A stretch of 64,000 nt of DNA from Geomonas oryzae (GTDB taxonomy: Bacteria > Desulfobacterota > Desulfuromonadia > Geobacterales > Geobacteraceae): positions 310,001-374,000 of the forward strand of contig NZ_RAHW01000002.1 of NCBI RefSeq assembly GCF_004117875.1. The letters run 5' to 3'. Below, piece by piece: positions 25,050 through 33,018 of this stretch (the first letter of the stretch is position 1; each line of letters starts with the position of its first letter). A model generated the notes under the pieces. That model saw only the letters and a list, made by a program, of their open reading frames with translations. It did not search any database and had not been told where the DNA came from. The position numbers were made by a program, and so were the translations under genes.

Positions 25050-26111
25050 GTGATCAGAGTTCTCGTAGTTGAAGATTCGAAAACCGTGCAGCAGGCGCTG
25101 GTGGCCGCTTTCGATGCGGACCCCGATCTGACCGTGATCGGCACGGCGGAGAGCGGCGAGGCCGCCGTGGAGGCCGCAAGGAGCCTCAGGCCGGACATCA
25201 TCACCATGGACGTCAACCTCCCGGGCATGGACGGTTTCGACGCCACCCGCGCCATCATGTCGAGCTGCCCGGTCCCCATCGTCATCGTAACCGGGAAGAT
25301 GAACCCGAAGGACTCGGCCACCCTCTTCCGGGTCATGGAGGCGGGAGCCCTCATGGTGCTGGCAAAGCCCGCAGCACCCGGCTCTCCCGATTACCGCGAG
25401 TCGGTGGCGGACCTCATCCGCCACGTGAAGCTCATGTCCGAGATCAAGGTGGTGCGCCGCGTGTTCCCGACCGGGAAGATGGCGCCCTCCCCGGCCGCAG
25501 TCCCGGCGCCCCGGACCGTCCCCGCCGCCCCGGTAAAAGTTGTGGCCATCGGCGCCTCGACCGGCGGCCCTCCCCTTTTGCGCCGCATCCTCGCAGGGCT
25601 CCCGGCCTCCTTTTCCGCCGCGGTCCTCGTGGTGCAGCACATGGCCGTCGGCTTCACGGAAAACTTCGTGCACTGGCTGAACCAGCACTCCACCATGCCG
25701 GTGCTGCTCGCCGCCGACGGCATGATGCTGGAACCGGGGCGGGTTTACGTGGCGCCGGACAGCTACCATATGGAAGTAGCCCGAGAAGGGCGCATCCGCC
25801 TCACCGGCACGGCACCGGAAAACGGCGTGCGTCCCGCCGTGTCGGCGCTTTTCCGCACGGTGGCGCAGCACTACGGTCGTAATGCGGTCGGGGTGCTCTT
25901 GACCGGCATGGGCAAGGACGGGGCCCTGGAACTCAAGACGATCCGCAGCAGCGGAGGCGTCACCGTAGCACAGGACAAGGAGACCTCCATGGTCTTCGGG
26001 ATGCCGGGCGAAGCGATCCAGATCGACGCCGCCCAGCACGTCCTATCGCCAGACGGCATCATCGATCTGCTGACCACGCTGGCGGCAAAAGGCGCCGCCG
26101 CCTTGAAATGA
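25050..26111 (+). CDS. cheB: CheB receptor methylesterase (WspF-like)
   Basis: 353 residues starting with GTG 25050 after AAGGAAG. Residues 1-125 are a receiver (phospho-Asp in IITMDVNLPGMDG). The methylesterase domain (~165-350) has the catalytic Ser in AIGASTGGP, His in VVQHMAVGF and Asp in TGMGKDGA. It removes methyl groups added by the CheR-TPR protein, providing adaptation. The stop overlaps the start of the following REC-kinase gene by four bases, tying that kinase to the chemosensory operon by translational coupling. Confidence 0.96.
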   Translation: MIRVLVVEDSKTVQQALVAAFDADPDLTVIGTAESGEAAVEAARSLRPDIITMDVNLPGMDGFDATRAIMSSCPVPIVIVTGKMNPKDSATLFRVMEAGALMVLAKPAAPGSPDYRESVADLIRHVKLMSEIKVVRRVFPTGKMAPSPAAVPAPRTVPAAPVKVVAIGASTGGPPLLRRILAGLPASFSAAVLVVQHMAVGFTENFVHWLNQHSTMPVLLAADGMMLEPGRVYVAPDSYHMEVAREGRIRLTGTAPENGVRPAVSALFRTVAQHYGRNAVGVLLTGMGKDGALELKTIRSSGGVTVAQDKETSMVFGMPGEAIQIDAAQHVLSPDGIIDLLTTLAAKGAAALK

Positions 26112-27481
26112 AGGAGTTGGCAACGAACATGAATCAAAGCAGCACGACAGCGGTTCCGCACCGCATCCTCATCGTTGATGACAGCCCCACCCAGGCGAAG
26201 CTCCTCGAGCAGATGCTCGCCGAACAGGGGTACCGGGTCGTCGTGGCCAGAAACGGAGACGAGGCGCTCGAGTCCCTCTCGCAGATGCCGGATCTGGTCA
26301 TCAGCGACATCCTCATGCCGGGGATGGACGGTTTCGAGCTCTGCCGTCGCATCAGAGAGTCGAAGACAGGAGGCGAAACACCGATCATCCTGCTCACCCA
26401 CCTGAACGACCCCGCGGACGTGCTGCACAGCCTCGAAGTGGGCGCCAACTACTTCGTATCGAAGCCGTACAGCAAGAAACTGCTCCTGTCCCGCATCGGC
26501 GCCGTGTTGAACGGGGAGCGGGTTTGCCGCCGGGGTGACAACGACGGGGAGGTCGCCGTCTCATACCGCGGCAAAAACTACCGCGTACAGGCCGATTGCG
26601 CCCACACCATCGAACTGCTCCTTGCCACCTACGAGATGGCAGCGGAAAAAAACCAGGAACTCCTCGGGGCGAAGGCATCCCTGTCGAGCCTGAACCGGGA
26701 ACTCGAGCAGCGCGTCGTTGAGCGGACTGCGGCCCTCACCCAGGAAACCGCGGAACGCCTGCAGGCGATGGACGAGTTGAGGAAGAAGGACGAAGTGCTC
26801 ATGCAGCAAAGCCGCCAGGCTGCGATGGGCGAGATGATCGGCAACATCGCGCACCAGTGGCGCCAGCCGCTAAACGCCGTGGGGCTGTTGGTCCAGGACC
26901 TCACCCTCTCCTACGAGTACGGCAACTTCAGCCGTGAATACCTGGAGACGAGCACCGGGAAGATCATGCAGATGGTCCGGCACATGTCGCAGACCATCGA
27001 CGACTTCAGGAACTTCTTTACGCCGGACCGGGAGAAGAGCGCGTTCGAACTGAAAAAGGTGGTCCGCCGCGCTCTGGCACTCATGGAGGGGAGTCTCGCC
27101 GACAAGGGTATCCGGGTAGAGGTCGCGGATGGAGACGTCCCTCCCATCGTCGGGCACCCCAACGAATTTTCCCAGGTGCTTTTGAACATCATCAACAACG
27201 CCGCCGATGCCCTTTGCGATAAAGGGATACCGGACCCGAAGATCAAGGTCACGGTGGCCCGCGAGGGGGAGAAATCCGTCATCACCATCGCCGACAACGC
27301 AGGCGGCATCCCCCAAAACATCATGGGGCGCATCTTCGAGCCGTACTTCACCACCAAGGAACAGGGGAAAGGCACCGGCATCGGCCTGTTCATGGCCAAG
27401 AACATCGTCGAAAAAAGCATGAACGGCTCGCTCTCGGCCCGAAATACCGGGATCGGTGCGGAGTTCAGGATCGAGGTCTAA
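26108..27481 (+). CDS. Receiver-histidine kinase hybrid (REC-HisKA-HATPase)
   Basis: 457 residues. An N-terminal receiver (~18-135, aspartate in VISDILMPGMDG) is followed by a long coiled-coil linker (~180-235) and a histidine kinase core: GNIAHQWRQPLNAVG carries the phospho-His, FSQVLLNIINNAADAL is the N-box and the G-boxes include GTGIGLFMAKNIV. It has no membrane segment. The REC-before-kinase order fits a protein that receives phosphate from CheA and changes its own kinase activity. It overlaps cheB by four bases (ATGA). In Wsp systems the corresponding output is the WspR cyclase, which is absent here. Confidence 0.94.
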   Translation: MKELATNMNQSSTTAVPHRILIVDDSPTQAKLLEQMLAEQGYRVVVARNGDEALESLSQMPDLVISDILMPGMDGFELCRRIRESKTGGETPIILLTHLNDPADVLHSLEVGANYFVSKPYSKKLLLSRIGAVLNGERVCRRGDNDGEVAVSYRGKNYRVQADCAHTIELLLATYEMAAEKNQELLGAKASLSSLNRELEQRVVERTAALTQETAERLQAMDELRKKDEVLMQQSRQAAMGEMIGNIAHQWRQPLNAVGLLVQDLTLSYEYGNFSREYLETSTGKIMQMVRHMSQTIDDFRNFFTPDREKSAFELKKVVRRALALMEGSLADKGIRVEVADGDVPPIVGHPNEFSQVLLNIINNAADALCDKGIPDPKIKVTVAREGEKSVITIADNAGGIPQNIMGRIFEPYFTTKEQGKGTGIGLFMAKNIVEKSMNGSLSARNTGIGAEFRIEV

Positions 27482-27482
27482 C

Positions 27483-28991
27483 ATGTCAACAAAACCAGGG
27501 GCGGGTTTCACCCTGCTCTACGTGGAAGACGAGGAAGTCACGCGTGAAACGGTGCTTGGCCTTCTCGCGCGCCGTTTTCCCGGCCTGACCATCCGTGGCG
27601 CCGAAAACGGGGCGAAGGGGCTGGAGCTTTTCGGCAGGATTACCCCGGACCTCGTGGTCACCGACATAAAGATGCCCTCCATGAGCGGTATCGAGATGTC
27701 ACGGCAGCTTCTCGAACTGAAGCCGTCCCTGCCGGTCATCATAACGAGCGCTCATAGCGACATGGAGTACCTGATCGAGGCGATCGAGCTCGGCGTGTCA
27801 CGCTACGTGCTGAAGCCGATCGACTCGGGGAAACTCTTCGCCGCCATCGAGGCCTGCCTCGCCTCCCTGACCATCGAGCGGGAGCTCGCAGCGCAGCAAG
27901 CGTTCGTGCGGAAGCTCTCCCGGGCCGTGCAGCAAAGCCCGAGCAGCATCGTGATCACCGATCCACGCGGCTTCATCGAGTACGTGAACCCGAAGTTCGT
28001 CGAGCTGACCGAGCGCCCGGAGTCCGAGGTGAAGGGACGCCACCTTGCCACCATCCTCCAGGGTGGCGATGCCATCTGGTCCTCGGTAGCCGCCGGTAAC
28101 CAGTGGCACGGAGAGCTGACCGGGGCGCGCAAGCACGGTGCCCCCTTCCACGAGGCAGCCTCCATATCGCCCGTCTTCGACGAGGCCGGCGCACTCAGCA
28201 ACTTCGTGGCGGTGCTGGAGGACATCACCGAACGGGTGCAAAACGAACGCGAGATCAGGGAACTGAACGAATCCCTTTCCGCCCGGGCTCAGGAGCTTGA
28301 GATCGCCAACCGCGACCTCGAAGGTTTCAGCTACACGGTCTCACACGACCTGCGCGCTCCGCTTACCAACATCAACGGCTACTGCCAGGTGATCCTGGAG
28401 CTTTACGGGGAAAAGCTCGAGCCTGGGTGCAAGGAGTTCATCGACATCATCTTCAACGAGACGGTGAACATGAACCAGCTGATCCGCACACTGCTGGAGT
28501 TCTCGCGCGTGTCGCGCTCCGAGCTGTCGAAGCAGCCGGTCGACCTGAGCGACATGGCACTTCTCATCGCGGCGGCGCAGCAGTTGGCCGAGCCGGGGCG
28601 GCGTTTCTCCTTTTCCATCGCGCCGGACCTGACCGCTTACGGCGATCCGGACCTCCTGAAGGTGGTGCTGCAAAACCTCATCTCCAACGCCTGCAAATAC
28701 TCGGCACAAAAAGATGAAGCGCGCATCGAGTTCCTGAAGACGGAGGTGGACGGTACGGAGGCCTTCGTCGTGCGCGACAACGGCGCCGGGTTCAACATGG
28801 TGTACGCCGGCAAGCTGTTCAGCCCTTTCCAGCGGCTTCACTCCGACCGGGAGTTCAAGGGGTTCGGCGTCGGACTCGCCACCGTGCAGCGCATCGTGCA
28901 GCGGCATGGCGGCCGGGTGTGGGCGGAAGGAGAAGTCGACAAAGGGGCAAGTTTCTTTTTTACCCTGCCGGCTCCCGACAGCGGGACGTGA
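27483..28991 (+). CDS. REC-PAS-histidine kinase hybrid
   Basis: Start set at ATG 27483 (502 residues), one base after the previous stop codon, with GAGG at 27473. It has a receiver at ~5-125 (aspartate in VVTDIKMPSMSG), a PAS domain at ~135-255 (SPSSIVITDPRGFIEYVNPKF), a coiled coil, a HisKA helix with phospho-His in TVSHDLRAPLTNI, and HATPase motifs (LQNLISNACKYS, GFGVGLATVQRIV). It is soluble, with a kinase core of the bacteriophytochrome-like class. As the second REC-kinase in a row after cheB it likely continues a phosphorelay towards the sigma-54 activator downstream. Confidence 0.94.
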   Translation: MSTKPGAGFTLLYVEDEEVTRETVLGLLARRFPGLTIRGAENGAKGLELFGRITPDLVVTDIKMPSMSGIEMSRQLLELKPSLPVIITSAHSDMEYLIEAIELGVSRYVLKPIDSGKLFAAIEACLASLTIERELAAQQAFVRKLSRAVQQSPSSIVITDPRGFIEYVNPKFVELTERPESEVKGRHLATILQGGDAIWSSVAAGNQWHGELTGARKHGAPFHEAASISPVFDEAGALSNFVAVLEDITERVQNEREIRELNESLSARAQELEIANRDLEGFSYTVSHDLRAPLTNINGYCQVILELYGEKLEPGCKEFIDIIFNETVNMNQLIRTLLEFSRVSRSELSKQPVDLSDMALLIAAAQQLAEPGRRFSFSIAPDLTAYGDPDLLKVVLQNLISNACKYSAQKDEARIEFLKTEVDGTEAFVVRDNGAGFNMVYAGKLFSPFQRLHSDREFKGFGVGLATVQRIVQRHGGRVWAEGEVDKGASFFFTLPAPDSGT

Positions 28992-29036
28992 TGCGGCCTG
29001 GGCTTTTTATGCAGTCATGAAGGAGGGGATGCTGAA

Positions 29037-30452
29037 GTGAAAGCAAGCAACACGCAACGGATCTTGCTGGTGGACGATGAGTCGGACATCCTTTACGGCT
29101 GCCGCGCCTGCCTGAGCAACAGCGGCTTTGGCGATGTCCTCACCGAGAGCGACAGTCGTCTGGTGCTGCCGCTTCTGGAGCGCGAAGAAGTCGATGTCAT
29201 CGTGCTCGACCTGCACATGCCCAACATCTCAGGGATCGACCTGCTGCCGCAGATCGTGAGCCGACACCCGCAGATCAAGGTGATCGTGGCTACCGCAAGT
29301 AACGAGGTGGAGACGGTGGTGAGCTGCATGAAGGGGGGCGCCTTCGACTACATGGTGAAACCGATCGACGTGAAGCGGTTGCTCACCTCGGTCAGGAAGG
29401 CGCTCGAGCTGAAGAGCCTCTCCAACGAGCTCTCCAGGTTGAAACAGTACATGTTCACCGACCGCCTGGATCACCCGGAGGCCTTTTCCAGCATGGTCTC
29501 ATCGAACAAGGCGATGCGCGCGGTATTCCAGTACATCGAGGTGGTCGCCGGCACCAGGCAGCCGGTCACCATAACCGGCGAGACCGGCACGGGAAAGGAG
29601 CTCGCCGCCCGCGCCATTCACGACCTGAGCGGACGCCGTGGCCCCTTCGTTCCTTTAAACGTCGCAGGGCTCGACGACAACATGTTTTCCGACACCCTTT
29701 TCGGCCACGTAAAGGGAGCCTTCACCGGAGCCGACACGGCGCGTGACGGGCTCATCACCCGGGCGTCGGGGGGGACGCTGTTTCTCGACGAGATCGGGGA
29801 TCTGGGCGAGATGTCGCAGATCAAGCTGCTGCGCCTTTTACAGGAGCAGGAGTACTATCCGGTCGGCTCCGATTTCGTGAAGAAGAGCGACGCCCGCATC
29901 GTCATGGCGACGAACCGGGACCTCCAGGAGTTGATCAAGCAGGGGAAGTTCAGAAACGACCTCTACTACCGGCTCTGCGGCCACCGGGTGCATCTCCCTC
30001 CCCTGCGCGAGAGACTGGACGACGTCCCGCTTTTGCTCGATCACTTCCTCGAGAAGGTGTCGGCCGACCTCGGAAAGAAGAAGCCGACCCCGCCCCCGGA
30101 GCTCCCCCTCATGCTGAGCCTGTATCGCTTTCCGGGGAACGTGCGCGAACTGGAGGCGCTCGTCTCCGAAGCGGTTTTGCGCCACACCGGCGGAGTCCTC
30201 TCCATGGAGACCTTCCGTAACGCGATCGGCTGCGAGCCCCCCGTCGCGTCGGAACTCACCGCATCGCGTCCTACCACTTTGGAGCAGGCACTAGCCGCCA
30301 TTTTCGGCCGGTTCCCGACCATAGCCGAGGTGGAGGAGCACATGATCGCCGAGGCGATGCAGATGGCGAAGGGTAACCAGGGGCTGGCCGCGAACATCCT
30401 CGGCATGGCGCGGCAGACTCTCAACAAGCGTCTGAAGTCCCAGTTCGCCTGA
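29037..30452 (+). CDS. NtrC-family sigma-54 response regulator
   Basis: 471 residues, GTG start with AAGGAGG about ten bases upstream. It has a receiver at ~8-125 (aspartate in VIVLDLHMPNISG) and an AAA+ domain at ~150-385 with Walker A GETGTGKE, the sigma-54-contacting GAFTGA loop and GGTLFLDEIGD. A C-terminal Fis-type helix-turn-helix (EEHMIAEAMQMAKGNQGLAANILGMARQTLNKRLKSQ) completes it. It should activate sigma-54 promoters when phosphorylated. It is the last gene of the chemosensory cluster, followed by a strong terminator, so it is the probable transcriptional output. Confidence 0.96.
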   Translation: MKASNTQRILLVDDESDILYGCRACLSNSGFGDVLTESDSRLVLPLLEREEVDVIVLDLHMPNISGIDLLPQIVSRHPQIKVIVATASNEVETVVSCMKGGAFDYMVKPIDVKRLLTSVRKALELKSLSNELSRLKQYMFTDRLDHPEAFSSMVSSNKAMRAVFQYIEVVAGTRQPVTITGETGTGKELAARAIHDLSGRRGPFVPLNVAGLDDNMFSDTLFGHVKGAFTGADTARDGLITRASGGTLFLDEIGDLGEMSQIKLLRLLQEQEYYPVGSDFVKKSDARIVMATNRDLQELIKQGKFRNDLYYRLCGHRVHLPPLRERLDDVPLLLDHFLEKVSADLGKKKPTPPPELPLMLSLYRFPGNVRELEALVSEAVLRHTGGVLSMETFRNAIGCEPPVASELTASRPTTLEQALAAIFGRFPTIAEVEEHMIAEAMQMAKGNQGLAANILGMARQTLNKRLKSQFA

Positions 30453-30473
30453 AGTATAGGAAGGGACACTTGA

Positions 30474-30520
30474 AAAAAAGAAACCGCCGGGGCCTTTGGG
30501 CAACCGGCGGTTTCTTTTTT
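30474..30520 (+). terminator. Rho-independent terminator of the chemosensory cluster
   Basis: AAAGAAACCGCCGG pairs with CCGGCGGTTTCTTT around a 12-base loop, followed by a T-run. It lies about 20 bases after the sigma-54 regulator's stop. Confidence 0.92.
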
Positions 30521-30539
30521 AGGATGATTCCCCAGCCAG

Positions 30540-30650
30540 TCCCCTCTACCTCCGGGAGAGGGTGGCCGAAGGCCGGGTGAGGGCGCAGCCATTAGGGAAG
30601 GTTTCGCATGCAACGCCCTCACCCTGGCCCTCTCCCGGGGGGAGAGGGAA
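30540..30650. repeat. Dispersed palindromic repeat, family A, copy 3
   Basis: CCCCTCTACCTCCGGGAGAGGG opens it, GGGTGAGGGCG and AACGCCCTCACCC face each other in the middle, and CCCTCTCCCGGGGGGAGAGGG closes it. Same design as copies at 9039 and 14134. Confidence 0.82.
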
Positions 30651-30665
30651 GTGGACGAACGTCCG

Positions 30666-31859
30666 TTAGAAGTACTTGGCGACGATCCCCTGTGCCAGGT
30701 CCATGGACGAGGTGAAGGCGGGCGAGATGGGGTTCAGGACGTGCACACCCTCCCCTTCGGCGACCACCAGGAAGTCCATCACCAGCTCCTTTTTCTCCCA
30801 ATCCACCAGTTGCGGCCTGATCCCCACCTTGGAGGCGGGCACCACGTCTTCGGGCTTTAACTCCTTCACGAGCCGCGCGGCGTCCTTGAAGAACACCGAC
30901 GGGAGGTACTTGGCAGGCTCGCTGAGTGCCACGTTGCGAAACTGCTTGTTGGTCATGAAGAGGACCAGGTCTTCCCAGGCGATCGAGAGCGCTTCGGCAT
31001 CGATGCCGGCGACGATGCCGTAGTTCTCCCGGCCGAAAGCGGGAATGGCGGTGGGGCCGAGATAGACGTCGCCGTGGACGCTGCGGGTGAAATGTACCCC
31101 GAGGAATGGGTTACGGATGTCGGGGACCGGGTAGATACTTGAGTTGACCGTGTAGGGAGCGTCCTTTTTGAGCAGGCGGTACACCCCCTTGAAGGGGATG
31201 AGACGGTACTGCTCCCCTACCCCGAAAAAGCCCGCCACCTTGTCGCAGAAGGCCCCCGCGGCGTTCACGAACCGGTTGAAACGGATCTCCCCACGGCTCG
31301 TCACCGCAACACCGCTCCCCTTGATCCCGGTCAGGCGGCACCCCATGACGAAGGTGACCCGGCCGCTCTCCTCCAGATCCTTTCTGAGGCTCTTCAGCAC
31401 CGCCTTCGGATCGACCACGGCGGTGTAGTGGGAGAACAGGGCGCGCTCCACGGTGCGTGCGTTGGGCTCGATGGCGGAGAGCTGCCGTTCGTCGATCATC
31501 TCCACCTTGGCGCCGTTTGCGGTGGCGCGGCGGAAGAGTTCGTCCAGGACCGGGAGTTCGTCCGGGGTGCGGGTGACGATGACCTTGCCGCTCTCCAGCA
31601 GGGGAAGCCCCTTCTCCTTGCAGTAGGCCCGCATCAGGAAGTTGCCGTTCAGGCAGGACTTCGCCTTCATGCTGTCCGGCGAGTAGTAGATCCCCGCGTG
31701 CAGCACGCCGCTGTTGCGGCCCGAGGCGTGCACCCCGAGCTCCGCCTCCTTCTCGATGATGACGATGTCGCCGTAGCCGGTACGCACCAGTTCGCGCGCT
31801 ATGGTGAGGCCGATGATGCCCGCCCCGACGATGAGGATGTCGGCTTTGTCGAAGCTCAT
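30666..31859 (-). CDS. lhgO: L-2-hydroxyglutarate oxidase
   Basis: A 397-residue FAD enzyme of the DAO family with the dinucleotide fold ILIVGAGIIGLTIARELVR at the N-terminus and HASGRNSGVLHAGIYY just after, a signature of L-2-hydroxyglutarate oxidase/dehydrogenase (YgaF/LhgO). It oxidises L-2-hydroxyglutarate to 2-oxoglutarate and can pass electrons to quinones. It stands alone: a terminator and repeat lie downstream, and 193 bases separate it from the exonuclease gene upstream on the same strand. Length and conserved C-terminal region (VGIRPQLVD, ISPAFTSSMDLAQGI) match the family. Confidence 0.93.
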   Translation of the reverse strand: MSFDKADILIVGAGIIGLTIARELVRTGYGDIVIIEKEAELGVHASGRNSGVLHAGIYYSPDSMKAKSCLNGNFLMRAYCKEKGLPLLESGKVIVTRTPDELPVLDELFRRATANGAKVEMIDERQLSAIEPNARTVERALFSHYTAVVDPKAVLKSLRKDLEESGRVTFVMGCRLTGIKGSGVAVTSRGEIRFNRFVNAAGAFCDKVAGFFGVGEQYRLIPFKGVYRLLKKDAPYTVNSSIYPVPDIRNPFLGVHFTRSVHGDVYLGPTAIPAFGRENYGIVAGIDAEALSIAWEDLVLFMTNKQFRNVALSEPAKYLPSVFFKDAARLVKELKPEDVVPASKVGIRPQLVDWEKKELVMDFLVVAEGEGVHVLNPISPAFTSSMDLAQGIVAKYF

Positions 31860-31940
31860 AGATCAAACCTCCAGATGGTTTGTTCGCGGAAGATGCCGCG
31901 ATCCCGTTGCATGGCCTAACAAGGCAAATCCCCCCTGTCT

Positions 31941-31960
31941 CCCCCCTTCGCAAAGGGGGG
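31941..31960. other. C6/G6 hairpin in the lhgO leader
   Basis: CCCCCCTT and AAGGGGGG form a perfect eight-pair stem around a four-base loop, about 80 bases upstream of lhgO. It resembles one arm of the palindromic repeats elsewhere in the window; function unknown. Confidence 0.5.
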
Positions 31961-32052
31961 AACCTCAGGGCTCATGCAGCGCTTCGTGAGATGCTCTTAC
32001 CGTGGATGCCACTTACCCTTCCCTCTACTCCCCGGAGAGAGGAAGCCCGAAG

Positions 32053-32997
32053 CTACTCGCGGATGGAGAAGCGTGCAAGGGCGTCGCAGCGCACAATCTG
32101 CACGGCGCTCGTGTTACCGCGGGGATAGATCTCACGGGCGAGGTAGGCCATCTCCTCGGTTTCCTCGTCAGCGGGAACGTCGCGCCACCACGCCTTGCTT
32201 CCCCCTTGCGAGCCGTCGCTCCAGCGATAGCCGCGCTCCTTCAGGACGTCCTTCTTGTCGAAGGGGGCGGAGACGGCGAAGATGCGCGAGGTGATCTCGT
32301 GGGCCCGCTTCAAAAGGGTCAGGAAAATGGAAGCGCCGCTCACCGGCAGCCGCTCGAGAAGGAGCCCCAGCACCCCCTCGGCGTCATCGAGCGCGCGGTG
32401 CGCGTTGATGGTGAGCGAGCCGGTCTTGAAGAGCAGGAACTCCAGGGTGCGCGAGGAGAGCCGCTCGGCGCCCCAGTCGATCTGCGACACGGTGCAGGCC
32501 CAGGGGAGTTTAGCATAGGCGGGATAACGCGACTCGACGAACTTCCGGTCGAAGGCGGCGTTGTGGGCGATGACCAGGTCGGCCTTTGCCGCCAGTGCAT
32601 TCATGAACGCATCGTCGAAGGCCTGGCCGCGCACCATCTCGTCGGAAATCCCGGTGATCTCCCGCACCTCCGGCGGGATGGGGAAGCCGGGGTCCTCGAA
32701 GCCGGAGTAGCGGTCAGTGATGCGGTAGATCTCACCGGTCTCACCGTCGTATTCGAAGGCGACCACGCCGAGCTCGATGATCCTGTCACGCCGGAAATCA
32801 AGCCCAGTGGTCTCGGTATCGAGGCAAAGGGCCACACGCGCGTGCTCCGGCCCCGGGCGCCCGAGCCTCGCGTCGCGCGCCAGGTTCAGGCGGCGCAGCA
32901 CCTGGTAATCCCCGGTGGAGTGCAGCGAAGCGATGGCGATCTCGATCTCCAGCGGGTTCATCTCCACTACCCTGTTTGTCTTTGGCGTCTTGGCCAT
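32053..32997 (-). CDS. DnaQ-like 3'-5' exonuclease
   Basis: 314 residues from ATG 32997, the copy of two adjacent ATG codons best spaced from GAGG. The DEDDh exonuclease core spans ~55-225: motif I LDTETTGLD, motif II IAHNAAFDRKF and motif III HRALDDAEGV, as in polymerase III epsilon. The C-terminal ~90 residues (KKDVLKERGYRWSDG...KAWWRDVP) resemble the small extra domain of some stand-alone DnaQ-like exonucleases and may bind nucleic acid. It probably trims 3' ends in repair; the exact role is unknown. It is 21 bases downstream of the acyl-CoA ligase gene, so probably co-transcribed. Confidence 0.9.
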   Translation of the reverse strand: MAKTPKTNRVVEMNPLEIEIAIASLHSTGDYQVLRRLNLARDARLGRPGPEHARVALCLDTETTGLDFRRDRIIELGVVAFEYDGETGEIYRITDRYSGFEDPGFPIPPEVREITGISDEMVRGQAFDDAFMNALAAKADLVIAHNAAFDRKFVESRYPAYAKLPWACTVSQIDWGAERLSSRTLEFLLFKTGSLTINAHRALDDAEGVLGLLLERLPVSGASIFLTLLKRAHEITSRIFAVSAPFDKKDVLKERGYRWSDGSQGGSKAWWRDVPADEETEEMAYLAREIYPRGNTSAVQIVRCDALARFSIRE

Positions 32998-33018
32998 CAT
33001 CACCTCAAAAGTGCCCGA

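Noticed and set aside
24366-26039. 557-codon minus-strand open frame opposite cheA and cheB
   Set aside because: Antisense shadow of two genes with complete catalytic motifs; its product is His/Arg/Gly-rich without domains.
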